This document shows, one piece after another, positions 1-9,071 of a DNA stretch of 44,647 bases (positions within the stretch are counted from its first letter, which is position 1; the number at the start of each line of letters is the position of its first letter). Made by a program: the position numbers and the translations under genes. Below the pieces are notes generated by a model. It was not told where the DNA came from. It saw only the letters and a list, made by a program, of their open reading frames with translations, and ran no database searches. Source of the DNA: Caryophanales bacterium UBA6331. Its GTDB lineage: Bacteria > Bacillota_I > Bacilli_A > RF39 > UBA660. Where the stretch lies: positions 4,937-49,583 of the forward strand of contig DJSP01000093.1 of NCBI GenBank assembly GCA_002438065.1, written 5' to 3'.

Positions 1-501
1 GGAGAAATGGAAGTTTGGGCATTATATGCATATGGTGCTGCTCATGTATTACAAGAAATCATGACAATTAAATCAGATGATGTAGTTGGACGTGTTAAAG
101 TATATGAAGCCTTAGTTAAGGGGCAAATTCCAAGAGGTGCAGGAATGCCTGAATCATTCAGAGTATTAATTAAAGAATTCCAAGCATTAGGACTTAATGT
201 TGAAATGATTGATCAAGATGGCGTTGCTCATGAATTAAAAGAATTAGAAGCCGAAGAAGATGCTGCATCAGATGCAATTACTATTGATGAAATAGATGCA
301 AAAACTGGTGATATAGTCCATAAAAAAGATGCACCACTTCCTGAAAATTTTAGAAGACCTGAAGTAAATGCAGATTTAAATGATAATCTAGAAGATGATT
401 ATTCAGATGATGATGAAGAAGATGAAGATTTCGATAATGAAGAACCTGATTTTGAAGAATTAAAAGACATCGAAAACGGAAATCTAGAAGTGGAGGAATA
501 A
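1..501 (+). CDS. rpoB: RNA polymerase beta subunit, C-terminal end (partial)
   Basis: This is the 3' end of the gene for the beta subunit of DNA-directed RNA polymerase; the open frame runs in from the left edge of the window, so the start is outside. The first residues (GEMEVWALYAYGAAHVLQE) and the following SDDVVGRVKVYEALVKG are the highly conserved C-terminal segment that packs against beta prime. After about residue 75 the conserved part gives way to a long Asp/Glu-rich tail of roughly 90 residues, an acidic extension of low complexity. The TAA stop is two bases before the rpoC ATG, and the rpoC ribosome binding site (GGAGG) lies inside the rpoB end, as expected for the co-transcribed rpoBC pair. 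Identification is secure; only the N-terminal extent is unknown. Confidence 0.97.
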   Translation, partial: GEMEVWALYAYGAAHVLQEIMTIKSDDVVGRVKVYEALVKGQIPRGAGMPESFRVLIKEFQALGLNVEMIDQDGVAHELKELEAEEDAASDAITIDEIDAKTGDIVHKKDAPLPENFRRPEVNADLNDNLEDDYSDDDEEDEDFDNEEPDFEELKDIENGNLEVEE

Positions 502-503
502 AA

Positions 504-3500
504 ATGTTGGAAGTTAATAATATTAAAGGTATTCGTATTAGTATTGCTAGCCCTGAAAAGATAAGAAGTTGGTCTTTTGGTGAAGTAAAAAAACCAGAAA
601 CAATTAATTATCGTACATTAAAACCAGAAAGAGATGGATTATTCTGTGAAAAAATCTTTGGACCTACAAAAGACTTTGAATGTTCATGTGGTAAATATAA
701 AAGATTAAGATATAAAAACGTAGTTTGTGATAGATGTGGTGTAGAAGTTACTCGCTCTAAAGTACGTCGTGAACGTATGGGACACATAGAGCTTGCTGCA
801 CCTTGCTCTCACATTTGGTTCTTCAAAGGTGTTCCATCAAAAATGGGATTAGTACTAGATATGTCTCCAAGAGAACTTGAAGAAGTATTATATTTCGTTT
901 CATACGTAGTAATTAATCCTGGAACAGCTCCACTAGAGAAAAAACAAACCCTATCAGATAAAGAATATCGTGCATATTATGAAAAATATGGTAATTCATT
1001 TGAAGTAGGTATGGGTGCTGAAGCAATCCAAAAATTATTAAAAGAAGTAGACGTTGATAAAGAAATTGAAAAATTACGTGCTGAATTAGACGGAGCAACT
1101 GGTCAAAAACGTATCCGTTTAGTTAAGAGATTAGACTGTTTAGTAGCGTTCCAAACATCAGGAAATAAACCTGAATGGATGGTATTAGACGTAATTCCAG
1201 TAATTCCACCAGATTTAAGACCAATGATTCAATTAGATGGTGGTAGATTTGCAACATCTGACTTAAACGATTTATATCGTCGTATCATTAATCGTAACAA
1301 TCGTTTAAAGAAATTATTAGAGCTTGGTGCTCCATCAATAATTGTTCAAAATGAAAAACGTATGTTACAAGAAGCAGTTGATACATTATTTGATAACGGT
1401 AGACGTGGAAGAAGTGTAAGCGGCGCTGGTAACCGTGCATTAAAATCATTATCTTCTATGTTAAAGGGTAAACAAGGACGTTTCCGTCAAAACTTATTAG
1501 GTAAACGTGTTGATTACTCTGGACGTTCAGTTATCGTTGTTGGACCAAATTTAAAAATGTATGAATGTGGTCTTCCAAAAGATATGGCTTTAGAACTATT
1601 TAAACCTCATGTAATTAATGGTTTAGTAGAAAGAGGCCTAGCTCATAACATTAAAGGAGCTAAAAAATTAATAGATAATAAAGATGACTGTGTTTGGGAC
1701 GTAGTTGAAGATGTAATTACTGAACATCCTGTTATGCTTAACCGTGCTCCAACATTACATAGACTTGGTATTCAAGCATTCGAACCAAAATTAGTTGGTG
1801 GTAAAGCTATCAGATTACACCCATTAGTATGTGCTGCATTTAATGCCGATTTCGATGGTGACCAAATGGCAGTTCACGTACCAATTAGTGAAGAAGCTAA
1901 AGCTGAAGCAAGAATCCTAATGTTAGGTGCTAATAACATCTTAAAACCATCAGATGGTAAACCAATCGTTACTCCATCACAAGATATGGTATTAGGAAAC
2001 TATTACATTACATTAGAGTATGCTGGAGAACCAAACGAAGGTAAAGTTTATAAAAATTCAAATGAAGCATTAATGGCTTATGAAAGAAGAGATATTACAT
2101 TACACACAAGAATTGCTCTTCCCGTTAAATCATTTAAATATAAAATATTTGCTGATGATGTTAAAGATAAATATTTAGTTACAACAGCCGGTAAATTATT
2201 ATTTAATGAAATCTTACCAGATACTTATCCATACATCAATGAACCAACTAAAGATAATATTGAAGGATTAACTCCAAGTAAATATTTCTTAGAAATGGGT
2301 ACAAATATTCCTGAAGCAATTAAAGCTATGCCTTTAACACCAGCGTTTGCTAAAAAGACATTACAACAAATAATTGCTCAAATATTTAAACGTTATAAAA
2401 CAACTGAAACATCTATGATGCTAGATAGATTAAAAGATTTAGGATTTAAATATTCTACAATTTCAGGTATCACATTCAGTATTATGGATATCATGACTAG
2501 TCAACATAAACAAGAATATATTGCTGCTGGTCAAGAAAAAGTTAATAAAATAAATAAACAATTCCAAAGAGGTTTAATTACTGATTTAGAAAGACATAAT
2601 TCAGTATGTGCCGTATGGAATGAAGTAAGAAGTCAAGTAGAAGCAGAATTAAAAGAAATTGCTGCAAATAATCCAACTAACCCAATATTCATCATGATGT
2701 CATCTGGTGCTCGTGGTTCATTAAACCAATTTACTCAAATGGCAGGTATGCGTGGATTAATGGCTAAACCAAACGGAGATGCAGTAGAAATTCCTATTTT
2801 AACATCACTTTATGAAGGACACTCAGTTAACGAATTCTTCGTTAATACTCACGGTGCTCGTAAAGGATCAGCCGATTCAGCTCTTAAGACAGCCGATTCA
2901 GGTTACTTAACGAGAAGACTTGTAGATGTTGGTCAAGATATAATTATTAAAGAAGAAGATTGTGGTTGTACATCAGGCTTAGTAGTATCAGACTTTATTA
3001 ATGATAATGATGGATCAGTTATTGAATCAATGGCTGAAAGAATTGTTGGTAGATATGCTGCTAAAAAAGTTATCAATCCTAAAACTAAAGAAGTTATTGT
3101 TGATAAAGGTGAAGCAATTACTGAAAGTATTGCAAATAAGATTGTTAAAGCGGGTATTACAAAAGTTGAAATTAGAAGCATATTAACTTGTAAGAGTGAA
3201 CATGGAATTTGTCAAAAATGTTATGGTTACAACCTAGCAACTGGTAACTTAGTTGAAACAGGTGAAGCTGTAGGTATTATGGCTGCTCAATCAATCGGTG
3301 AGCCAGGTACACAGTTAACACTTCGTACATTCCATGCCGGTGGTGTTGCTTCAGAAGAAGATATCACTCAAGGTTTACCAAGAGTTGAAGAAGTATTCGA
3401 AGCACGTCGTCCAAAAGGAAAAGCAACAATTGCTGAAATTACAGGTAAAGTATCTAAAATTGAAGATGCTTCTGGTAAATGGAAAGTAACTGTTATGAAC

Positions 3501-4226
3501 GATAACGAAGCTAGAGAGCATACAACAAGCTATGGTGCTAAATTAAGAGTCGAAGTAGGATCAGAAGTTAATGCTGGTGATAGATTAACTGAAGGTATTA
3601 TTGCACCTAAAGAATTACTTGCAGTTACCGATCCAATTACTACACAAGAATATATCTTAAAAGAAATTCAAAAAGTATATAAATCACAAGGTGTTGATAT
3701 CGCTGATAAACACGTTGAAGTTATTGCATCAAGAATGATTAATAAGATCAGAATAACTGATGCTGGTGATACTGATATGGTAGCTGGTTTAACAGTTAGT
3801 ATTAGAGAATTCGCTAAGAAGAATAAACCAACTATTCTTGAAGGTAAAGTTCCTGCTAAAGGTTATCCAATTATCTTAGGTATTACAAAATCAAGTTTAG
3901 AAACTGATTCATTCTTATCAGCTGCATCATTCCAAGAAACAACGAGAGTATTAACAGATGCTGCTATTAAAGGAAAAGTTGATGAATTAAGAGGCTTAAA
4001 AGAAAATGTTATTTTAGGTAAATTAATTCCGGCTGGTACTGGTGCTAGACAATATGCTGATGTAGAAATAACATTAGAAAAAGAATTTTTATCAGATGAA
4101 CCAAGTGAGGTATTGGAAGAAGAATTCTTAGATAATGAAGAAAAAACAAATATCGAAGTTAATGAAGTAGAAGAAAATGCTCCAGAAAATAACAAAGAAA
4201 CTACTGAAACTAACGATAGCGAATAA
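504..4226 (+). CDS. rpoC: RNA polymerase beta prime subunit
   Basis: This is the catalytic beta prime subunit of RNA polymerase, 1240 residues, close to the usual size for Firmicutes. The N-terminal zinc ribbon is visible (CSCGKYKR followed by CDRCGVEV near residues 60-80), the active-site Mg-binding motif NADFDGDQMAVH is present near residue 450, and the second zinc site (CGCTSG, then CKSEHGICQKC) lies in the C-terminal third, followed by the conserved AQSIGEPGTQLTLRTFH segment. The last 50 residues are an acidic tail like that of rpoB. The ATG follows a GGAGG site with normal spacing and begins two bases after the rpoB stop. A strong hairpin terminator follows 6 bases after the stop, closing the rpoBC operon. 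Confidence 0.98.
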   Translation: MLEVNNIKGIRISIASPEKIRSWSFGEVKKPETINYRTLKPERDGLFCEKIFGPTKDFECSCGKYKRLRYKNVVCDRCGVEVTRSKVRRERMGHIELAAPCSHIWFFKGVPSKMGLVLDMSPRELEEVLYFVSYVVINPGTAPLEKKQTLSDKEYRAYYEKYGNSFEVGMGAEAIQKLLKEVDVDKEIEKLRAELDGATGQKRIRLVKRLDCLVAFQTSGNKPEWMVLDVIPVIPPDLRPMIQLDGGRFATSDLNDLYRRIINRNNRLKKLLELGAPSIIVQNEKRMLQEAVDTLFDNGRRGRSVSGAGNRALKSLSSMLKGKQGRFRQNLLGKRVDYSGRSVIVVGPNLKMYECGLPKDMALELFKPHVINGLVERGLAHNIKGAKKLIDNKDDCVWDVVEDVITEHPVMLNRAPTLHRLGIQAFEPKLVGGKAIRLHPLVCAAFNADFDGDQMAVHVPISEEAKAEARILMLGANNILKPSDGKPIVTPSQDMVLGNYYITLEYAGEPNEGKVYKNSNEALMAYERRDITLHTRIALPVKSFKYKIFADDVKDKYLVTTAGKLLFNEILPDTYPYINEPTKDNIEGLTPSKYFLEMGTNIPEAIKAMPLTPAFAKKTLQQIIAQIFKRYKTTETSMMLDRLKDLGFKYSTISGITFSIMDIMTSQHKQEYIAAGQEKVNKINKQFQRGLITDLERHNSVCAVWNEVRSQVEAELKEIAANNPTNPIFIMMSSGARGSLNQFTQMAGMRGLMAKPNGDAVEIPILTSLYEGHSVNEFFVNTHGARKGSADSALKTADSGYLTRRLVDVGQDIIIKEEDCGCTSGLVVSDFINDNDGSVIESMAERIVGRYAAKKVINPKTKEVIVDKGEAITESIANKIVKAGITKVEIRSILTCKSEHGICQKCYGYNLATGNLVETGEAVGIMAAQSIGEPGTQLTLRTFHAGGVASEEDITQGLPRVEEVFEARRPKGKATIAEITGKVSKIEDASGKWKVTVMNDNEAREHTTSYGAKLRVEVGSEVNAGDRLTEGIIAPKELLAVTDPITTQEYILKEIQKVYKSQGVDIADKHVEVIASRMINKIRITDAGDTDMVAGLTVSIREFAKKNKPTILEGKVPAKGYPIILGITKSSLETDSFLSAASFQETTRVLTDAAIKGKVDELRGLKENVILGKLIPAGTGARQYADVEITLEKEFLSDEPSEVLEEEFLDNEEKTNIEVNEVEENAPENNKETTETNDSE

Positions 4227-4232
4227 AATAAG

Positions 4233-4262
4233 AAACTAAGATAGAAATATCTTAGTTTTTTT
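4233..4262 (+). terminator. Rho-independent terminator of rpoBC
   Basis: A perfect 11-base-pair stem (AAACTAAGATA with TATCTTAGTTT) is closed by a GAAA tetraloop and followed by a T run. It starts six bases after the rpoC stop codon. Confidence 0.9.
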
Positions 4263-4304
4263 GCTATATATCTAAACATATGTACATAATTTTATAATAA
4301 ACAT

Positions 4305-4333
4305 TTTACATTTTATAGTCAATTTGATAGAAT
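4305..4333 (+). promoter_or_regulatory. Candidate sigma-A promoter upstream of a 31-residue ORF
   Basis: TTTACA and TAGAAT are separated by 17 bases, with TGA just before the -10 element as in extended -10 promoters. The predicted transcription start falls about 8 bases before the ATG of the small ORF at 4348, so the message would be nearly leaderless. In such AT-rich DNA chance matches are common. Confidence 0.35.
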
Positions 4334-4347
4334 ATATTTGTGATTTT

Positions 4348-4443
4348 ATGAAGAAGTATCAAAGATGGATATACATTATATCTGCCATTATAATTTTTAT
4401 TTTAATTATAGCAATGCTTATAATTCACACATTTAGTTATTAA
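4348..4443 (+). CDS. Possible 31-residue single-pass membrane peptide
   Basis: A short open frame starts MKKYQRW and continues with about 20 hydrophobic residues rich in Ile and Leu, ending in HTFSY. It would be a single transmembrane segment with a positively charged, probably cytoplasmic, N-terminus. No clear ribosome binding site precedes it, but a candidate promoter lies just upstream. It fills the space between the rpoC terminator and the remains of metG, at the place where the missing 5' part of metG would be expected. It could be a real micro-protein or a chance frame in AT-rich DNA; I do not recognise a family. Confidence 0.35.
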   Translation: MKKYQRWIYIISAIIIFILIIAMLIIHTFSY

Positions 4444-4450
4444 AAGGAGA

Positions 4451-5853
4451 TTAGATAATAATATTGGCTTTAATTATGATTTATATACTGCAACAATGAA
4501 GAATTATTATAAAAAATATGTTCAAAATGCTTTTTTAAAAATGATTAATAATGGATATATTTATGAAAAAGCAATTGAACAAGACTACTGTGATACATGT
4601 AATAAATTTGTATCAGATCGTGAAATAGTTGGAACATGTCCAAATTGTGGTGGAGAATCTACTGGTGATCAATGTGATAATTGTTTAGCATCATTAGACC
4701 CAAGTCAAGTATTAAATAAACATTGTAAAACATGTGGTAGCTTGTTAACAACTAAAATAAATAAACATTTATATTTTAAATTACCAGATTTAAAGAAGAA
4801 TTGCAAAAACTATTAGATAAAAATAAAGATAAATGGCGTAAAAACGCTATTGGAGAAACTCAAAAATATATTGATGGTTTAGTAGAAAGAGCAACAACTA
4901 GAGAACTTGACTGGGGTGTTGAAGTACCAGTAAAAGGCTACGAAAACAAAAGAATATATGTATGGATTGAAGCTGTTTTAGGTTATTTAAGTACAGCCGA
5001 TAAGGTATTACGTGAAAGAGGATTAAATCCCGATGATGTATTATCAGATAACAATCAAAATCTAAGAGTTTATATGGTTCATGGCAAAGATAATATTCCA
5101 TTCCATACAACAATTTTTCCAGCCCTTGAATTAGCAATAGGTGATAATTATAGATTACCTGATTATATAATTTCATCAGCATATGTTAATTTAAATAATG
5201 AAAAAATGAGTAAAAGTAAAGGAAACCTAATATCAGTTAACGAATTATTAGAATTATTTAATAAAGATACTTTAAGATTCTACTTTATTTTTAACGGACC
5301 TGAAGTTAAAGATATAAGTTGTTCAATTGAAGAAATGATAACTGTTCATAATAAATTCTTAGTTGGAACACTAGGAAACTTTATTAATCGTAACTTCTCA
5401 TTTATAAATAAAAAATTTGAAGGTATTATTGCTGAAGGAACAGTTGATTCTAAAATAAAAGAAACAACTTTAAATACTTATAAAGAAGTTGGAGAACTAA
5501 TTGAAAAAGGAGAATTAAAGTCAGCGTTATCAAAAGTAATGGATTACATTTCTTTAGGCAACAAATATTATGATGAAAATACTCCATGGATTAAAGTAAA
5601 AGAAAATATTAAAGAATTTAACGATATAACTTATACTTGTACATATATGACAGTAAATATAGCTAATTTAATTAGACCGTTCTTAAGTGAAACTTCAGAT
5701 AAAATTCTTAACATGCTAGACATATCTAAAGAAAGTAACTGGCAAGAAAAAGAATTAACCGGAAACATTAAAATAGTAAATAATGAACTATTATTAAATC
5801 GCATCGATGATGAAGAAACTAAAAGTATTATGGATAAATTAAATAACAAATAG
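4451..5853 (+). pseudogene. metG: Methionyl-tRNA synthetase remnant (5' truncated, frameshifted)
   Basis: Two adjacent frames together match most of a class I methionyl-tRNA synthetase. Homology starts around 4451-4460 in mid-protein (NIGFNYDLYTAT), continues through the zinc-binding knuckle region (CDTC, CPNC, CDNC and CKTC pairs), and then breaks: near 4792-4796 the frame reads LKKNCKNY and stops, whereas one extra A in the A run would restore LKEELQKLL in the frame that continues from 4801. The second frame carries the intact KMSKS signature (EKMSKSKGN, around 5204) and the anticodon-binding helical domain. The N-terminal Rossmann half with the HIGH motif, roughly 100 residues, is absent and no start codon with a ribosome site lies upstream. 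The protein cannot be an active MetRS; a functional copy should exist elsewhere. The frameshift alone could be an assembly error, the missing 5' end hardly so. Confidence 0.85.
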
Positions 5854-5861
5854 TTTAAAAT

Positions 5862-5893
5862 AAAGTCTTACAATGATAATAGTAAGGCTTTTC
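5862..5893 (+). terminator. Rho-independent terminator after the metG remnant
   Basis: The stem AAAGTCTTAC pairs with GTAAGGCTTT (one G-T pair) around a ten-base loop, followed by TTCT. It lies directly before the promoter of the next gene. Confidence 0.7.
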
Positions 5894-5895
5894 TA

Positions 5896-5924
5896 TTGAT
5901 TTAATAACAAATGTTTGCTATAAT
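5896..5924 (+). promoter_or_regulatory. Sigma-A-type promoter of the metallophosphoesterase gene
   Basis: TTGATT and TATAAT are separated by exactly 17 bases. The -10 element is perfect, and the start codon at 5955 follows with an AAGGGGG ribosome site in between. Confidence 0.75.
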
Positions 5925-5954
5925 ATATCACATGTAACCAAAGGGGGAATTTAT

Positions 5955-7358
5955 ATGTCAAGAAAAACACAGACAATTTATGAATATTTTGAAGAATATC
6001 CTGAAGAAATGATAGATAAGGTCATATCAAAATTAAACACTGCTGAAAAAGAATTATTAACTATTAGATATGGAGAAGATTTGCATAATCCATGTCCAAA
6101 AGAAGAATGGAGTAATAATAAATATCGTTATCAATTTTACAAAATATTACTTCCTAAAATTAGAACTTTATTAGAAGCAGAAAAAGAAAAAGAAAATGAT
6201 ATAGTTAAAGAAAATGAAGAAGAAAGTAAAGATATTGTTCAAGAAAGTATAAAAGAATATCCTAAAGAAGTAGAAATATCTTCAATTTCAACTTATACAA
6301 CTTACGATTTAAATGATTATAAAGTATTAATTGATTTAATAAATAAAAATGTATCAAATACAGATATATGTAATAAGCTAAATATTACTTTTTCTGAATT
6401 AACAGCAAAGTTATTAGAACTTAAGAATTCAGGTGTATCATATCAAAGAAAATATTATTCAAATGGTATGATCCAATATGTACCTATTTCAAGAATATCA
6501 TGTTTAAAAAATAATGCTAAGCAAAGTCAAGAAGAAACAATTATAACTGATAAATTTGAAAACGAAATAAGAATTGTAGCTTCATCAGATTTCCATTATG
6601 GAAACAGTGAATGTCGTCAAGATCTAATTGAGAAAGCATTTAATTATTGTGTTCAAAATGGAATTCATATTATTATGTGTGGTGGTGACTTACTTGATGG
6701 TGTTTTTACTAAGGGGACACAAATAATATCAGATCCTTATGAGCAAGTTAAATATTTCCTAGAAAACTATCCTCACGATGATTCAATTTTAACATTCTCT
6801 GTTGGCGGAGATCATGATTTATCAATACTAAATAGTGCTTGCATAGATTTATCACTAATTACATCAAATTATCGCCCTGATGTTATAATTCCAGGATATA
6901 ATAATAGCTTTATAAATCTTAAAAATGATAAAATTCATTTATATCATCATATAGATAATGCTATGAAGTTTACTAGCGATGCTGCAATTATGTTGCACGG
7001 ACACTCACATAATTATAGTATTAGAACAAGTTATAATGGTAAATCATTAGATATATGTGTTCCAAGCTTGTCAAATATATTACAATCAGTACCTACTATT
7101 TTAGATATGACATTAAAATTTAAAAATGGTTTTATAAGTGAAGTTTGTGTTAAACAAATTTTGTTAGAAAATAAACCGATAGTTTTAGGCGAATTTAATT
7201 ATTATAAAGATAATAATATAGTAGGTACAATAAATAATACTGAAAATTATAAAAGTACAAGTCAGATAAAAGCAAATACCGAAAATAAATACGTAGATGA
7301 TGTATGTGGAACGTCAATGTCTCAAATCGAAAAATTCAATAAAAGATATAAATTATAA
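5955..7358 (+). CDS. Metallophosphoesterase-like protein with helical N-terminal region
   Basis: The 467-residue protein has a calcineurin-like metallophosphoesterase domain in its second half: D212-x-H214 in SDFHYG, GGDLLDG around residue 245, GGDHD around 286 and HGHSH at 348-352. These are the family's metal-binding motifs in order. The usual GNHD is GDHD here, so the bridging Asn is an Asp. The first 80 residues resemble a small helical DNA-binding region (LNTAEKELLTIRYGEDL is like the start of sigma factor region 4), followed by a Glu/Lys-rich linker and a second possible helix-turn-helix around residues 120-160 (NVSNTDICNKLNITFSEL). The substrate cannot be told; a nuclease or phosphatase acting near DNA is one inference. 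The gene is monocistronic, with its own promoter and terminator. Confidence 0.7.
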   Translation: MSRKTQTIYEYFEEYPEEMIDKVISKLNTAEKELLTIRYGEDLHNPCPKEEWSNNKYRYQFYKILLPKIRTLLEAEKEKENDIVKENEEESKDIVQESIKEYPKEVEISSISTYTTYDLNDYKVLIDLINKNVSNTDICNKLNITFSELTAKLLELKNSGVSYQRKYYSNGMIQYVPISRISCLKNNAKQSQEETIITDKFENEIRIVASSDFHYGNSECRQDLIEKAFNYCVQNGIHIIMCGGDLLDGVFTKGTQIISDPYEQVKYFLENYPHDDSILTFSVGGDHDLSILNSACIDLSLITSNYRPDVIIPGYNNSFINLKNDKIHLYHHIDNAMKFTSDAAIMLHGHSHNYSIRTSYNGKSLDICVPSLSNILQSVPTILDMTLKFKNGFISEVCVKQILLENKPIVLGEFNYYKDNNIVGTINNTENYKSTSQIKANTENKYVDDVCGTSMSQIEKFNKRYKL

Positions 7359-7364
7359 AAATAT

Positions 7365-7391
7365 AAAGATCCTTTAGATAAGGATTTTTTT
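7365..7391 (+). terminator. Rho-independent terminator
   Basis: ATCCTT pairs with AAGGAT around TAGAT, extended by an outer A/T stem with one G-T pair, and is followed by a seven-T run. It ends the metallophosphoesterase gene. Confidence 0.8.
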
Positions 7392-7425
7392 AATTTGTTT
7401 AAAAAATTAAAAAATTTTGACAAAT

Positions 7426-7453
7426 TTAGCACTCATGTATTGACAAGTGCTAA
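7426..7453 (+). promoter_or_regulatory. CIRCE operator, first copy (HrcA binding site)
   Basis: TTAGCACT and AGTGCTAA form the arms of the classical heat-shock operator. The spacer between these eight-base arms is 12 bases instead of 11, so this copy is one base longer than consensus. The right arm covers the -35 hexamer, so a bound repressor would block RNA polymerase directly. Confidence 0.85.
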
Positions 7454-7468
7454 GCATAATATTATAAT
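7440..7468 (+). promoter_or_regulatory. Sigma-A promoter of the hrcA operon
   Basis: Consensus TTGACA and TATAAT are separated by 17 bases. The promoter lies between and partly inside two CIRCE elements, the usual arrangement for HrcA-controlled chaperone operons. Confidence 0.92.
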
Positions 7469-7472
7469 GGTA

Positions 7473-7499
7473 TTAGCATTCAAGAAAAATGAGTGCTAA
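7473..7499 (+). promoter_or_regulatory. CIRCE operator, second copy
   Basis: TTAGCATTC, nine bases, GAGTGCTAA: the exact CIRCE geometry with one mismatch in the left arm (T for C). It lies in the transcribed leader just before the hrcA ribosome site. Confidence 0.92.
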
Positions 7500-7516
7500 T
7501 AAAAGGGAGTGATTAA

Positions 7517-8506
7517 ATGAATAATCGCCAAAATGAACTTTTAAAACTGATTGTCGAAACATATATCAATACAATTAGACCTGTTGGATCAAAAAGCTTA
7601 GTAAAAAAGCTTAAATGTTCTAGCGCAACGATTCGTAACGATATGGCATTCTTAGAAAGTTTAGGTTATTTAGAAAAGACTCACACATCAAGCGGACGTA
7701 TTCCTTCAGAAGCAGGATACAAATATTATGTTGATAATTTAATGAAACCAAAAGAATTAACTGGAGAAGAAGTATTAAAATTACAAACTATTTTAAATAA
7801 TAAAAATTTGCCTGTAAGTGATTGTATCGTAAAATGTATGGAAATCATTAGCGATATTACTAACTATACAACCGTCATATTAGGTAAAGAGAGTGAAAAT
7901 AATACTTTAAAACAAATAAGTATTATTCCATTAGATACAAATAAAATAGTAGCAGTAGTTGTTACATCTTCCGGACATGTTGAAAATAAACAATTCATTA
8001 TTCCAAACAATATAAGTGTAAATGAATTGGTTAAAACAAGTGAACTTATTAATAAAGAATTATTTGGTACCAAATTATCAAACATTAATGAAAAGCTAGA
8101 ATTTGAAATAAAACCGGTAATTGCCAGAAAAATTAAAGAACATGAGGCAATTATGAGATTATTTAAAGAAGCTTTTGAAGATTTCACTGTAAAGAATTCC
8201 GATGTATTATTTCAAGGTAAAACTAATATTTTAAAGCAACCAGAATATGATGAACCAGATAAAATAAAGGGAATGATTAGTAAACTTGAAAATATTGAAT
8301 TAGTCAAAAAGATAGAAACAGATGATGAAGAAATCAATATATACATTGGCGAAGAAAACGAATTTGATCCAAACGTAACTGTTATTAAAACAAGTTATAA
8401 TATTGATGGAGAAGAGGGAACTATTGCTATAATAGGTCCAAAAAGAATGGAATACGATAAAGTAGTTACGCTTCTTAACTACTTAAAAAGTTACATAGAA
8501 AGGTGA
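7517..8506 (+). CDS. hrcA: Heat-inducible transcription repressor HrcA
   Basis: HrcA represses chaperone genes by binding CIRCE operators and is kept folded by GroEL, which links repression to chaperone load. The 329-residue protein starts with the family's winged helix-turn-helix (NRQNELLKLIVETYINTIRPVGSKSL, then SSATIRNDMAFLESLGYLEKTHTSSGRIPSEAGYKYYV) and continues into the dimerisation/GAF-like domain, ending with the typical KVVTLLNYLKSYIE. The ATG follows AAAGGGAGTGATT. Two CIRCE elements precede it, so the operon is autoregulated. The TGA stop overlaps the ribosome site of grpE, indicating translational coupling. Confidence 0.96.
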   Translation: MNNRQNELLKLIVETYINTIRPVGSKSLVKKLKCSSATIRNDMAFLESLGYLEKTHTSSGRIPSEAGYKYYVDNLMKPKELTGEEVLKLQTILNNKNLPVSDCIVKCMEIISDITNYTTVILGKESENNTLKQISIIPLDTNKIVAVVVTSSGHVENKQFIIPNNISVNELVKTSELINKELFGTKLSNINEKLEFEIKPVIARKIKEHEAIMRLFKEAFEDFTVKNSDVLFQGKTNILKQPEYDEPDKIKGMISKLENIELVKKIETDDEEINIYIGEENEFDPNVTVIKTSYNIDGEEGTIAIIGPKRMEYDKVVTLLNYLKSYIER

Positions 8507-8511
8507 TTCAA

Positions 8512-9057
8512 GTGGAAAAAGAACATAAAAAGAAAAATGTAGTTGAAGAAGAATCAAAAGATAAAAACATAAAACATGAAAATAAACATAATGAACTGCA
8601 AAAAGAAATAGAGGAATTAAAAATAAGATTATCTGAAGAACAAGCTAAATCAATGCGAATTCAGGCTGAAATGATGAACTTTAAAAGAAGAAAAGAGGAT
8701 GAAATAGCAAATATTTATAAATATTCAAATGAAGAATTAATTGAAGATTTATTACCAACTATTGATAATTTTGAAAGAGCATTAAAAGCTGAAGTTTCAG
8801 ATGAAGCAAGTGATGAAGTTAAGAAATACCTTGAAGGTTTTAAAATGATTTATACAAATTTAATTAAATTGCTTACTGATTTAGGTGTTAAAGAAATAGA
8901 GGCATCTGGAATTGAATTTAATCCAAATTATCATCAAGCAGTTTTAACCGAAAAAGATGTGAATAAACCTTCGAATGTAATATTAGAAGTATTACAAAAA
9001 GGATATCTTTATAAAGATAAAGTTATTCGTCCTGCAATGGTTAAAGTTAATGAATAG
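8512..9057 (+). CDS. grpE: Nucleotide exchange factor GrpE
   Basis: GrpE is the ADP/ATP exchange partner of DnaK. The 181-residue protein has a charged N-terminal stretch, a long coiled coil (about residues 25-70), and the family core LIEDLLPTIDNFERAL followed by GVKEIEASGIEFNPNYHQAV and the beta-wing ending in VIRPAMVKVNE. I place the start at the GTG at 8512: AAAGGTGA (8499-8506) is five bases upstream with ideal spacing, whereas an earlier in-frame GTG at 8503 lies inside that ribosome site. The hrcA stop (8504-8506) is within the same site, so the two are translationally coupled. Confidence 0.95.
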   Translation: MEKEHKKKNVVEEESKDKNIKHENKHNELQKEIEELKIRLSEEQAKSMRIQAEMMNFKRRKEDEIANIYKYSNEELIEDLLPTIDNFERALKAEVSDEASDEVKKYLEGFKMIYTNLIKLLTDLGVKEIEASGIEFNPNYHQAVLTEKDVNKPSNVILEVLQKGYLYKDKVIRPAMVKVNE

Positions 9058-9071
9058 TATTAGAGTTAAAT

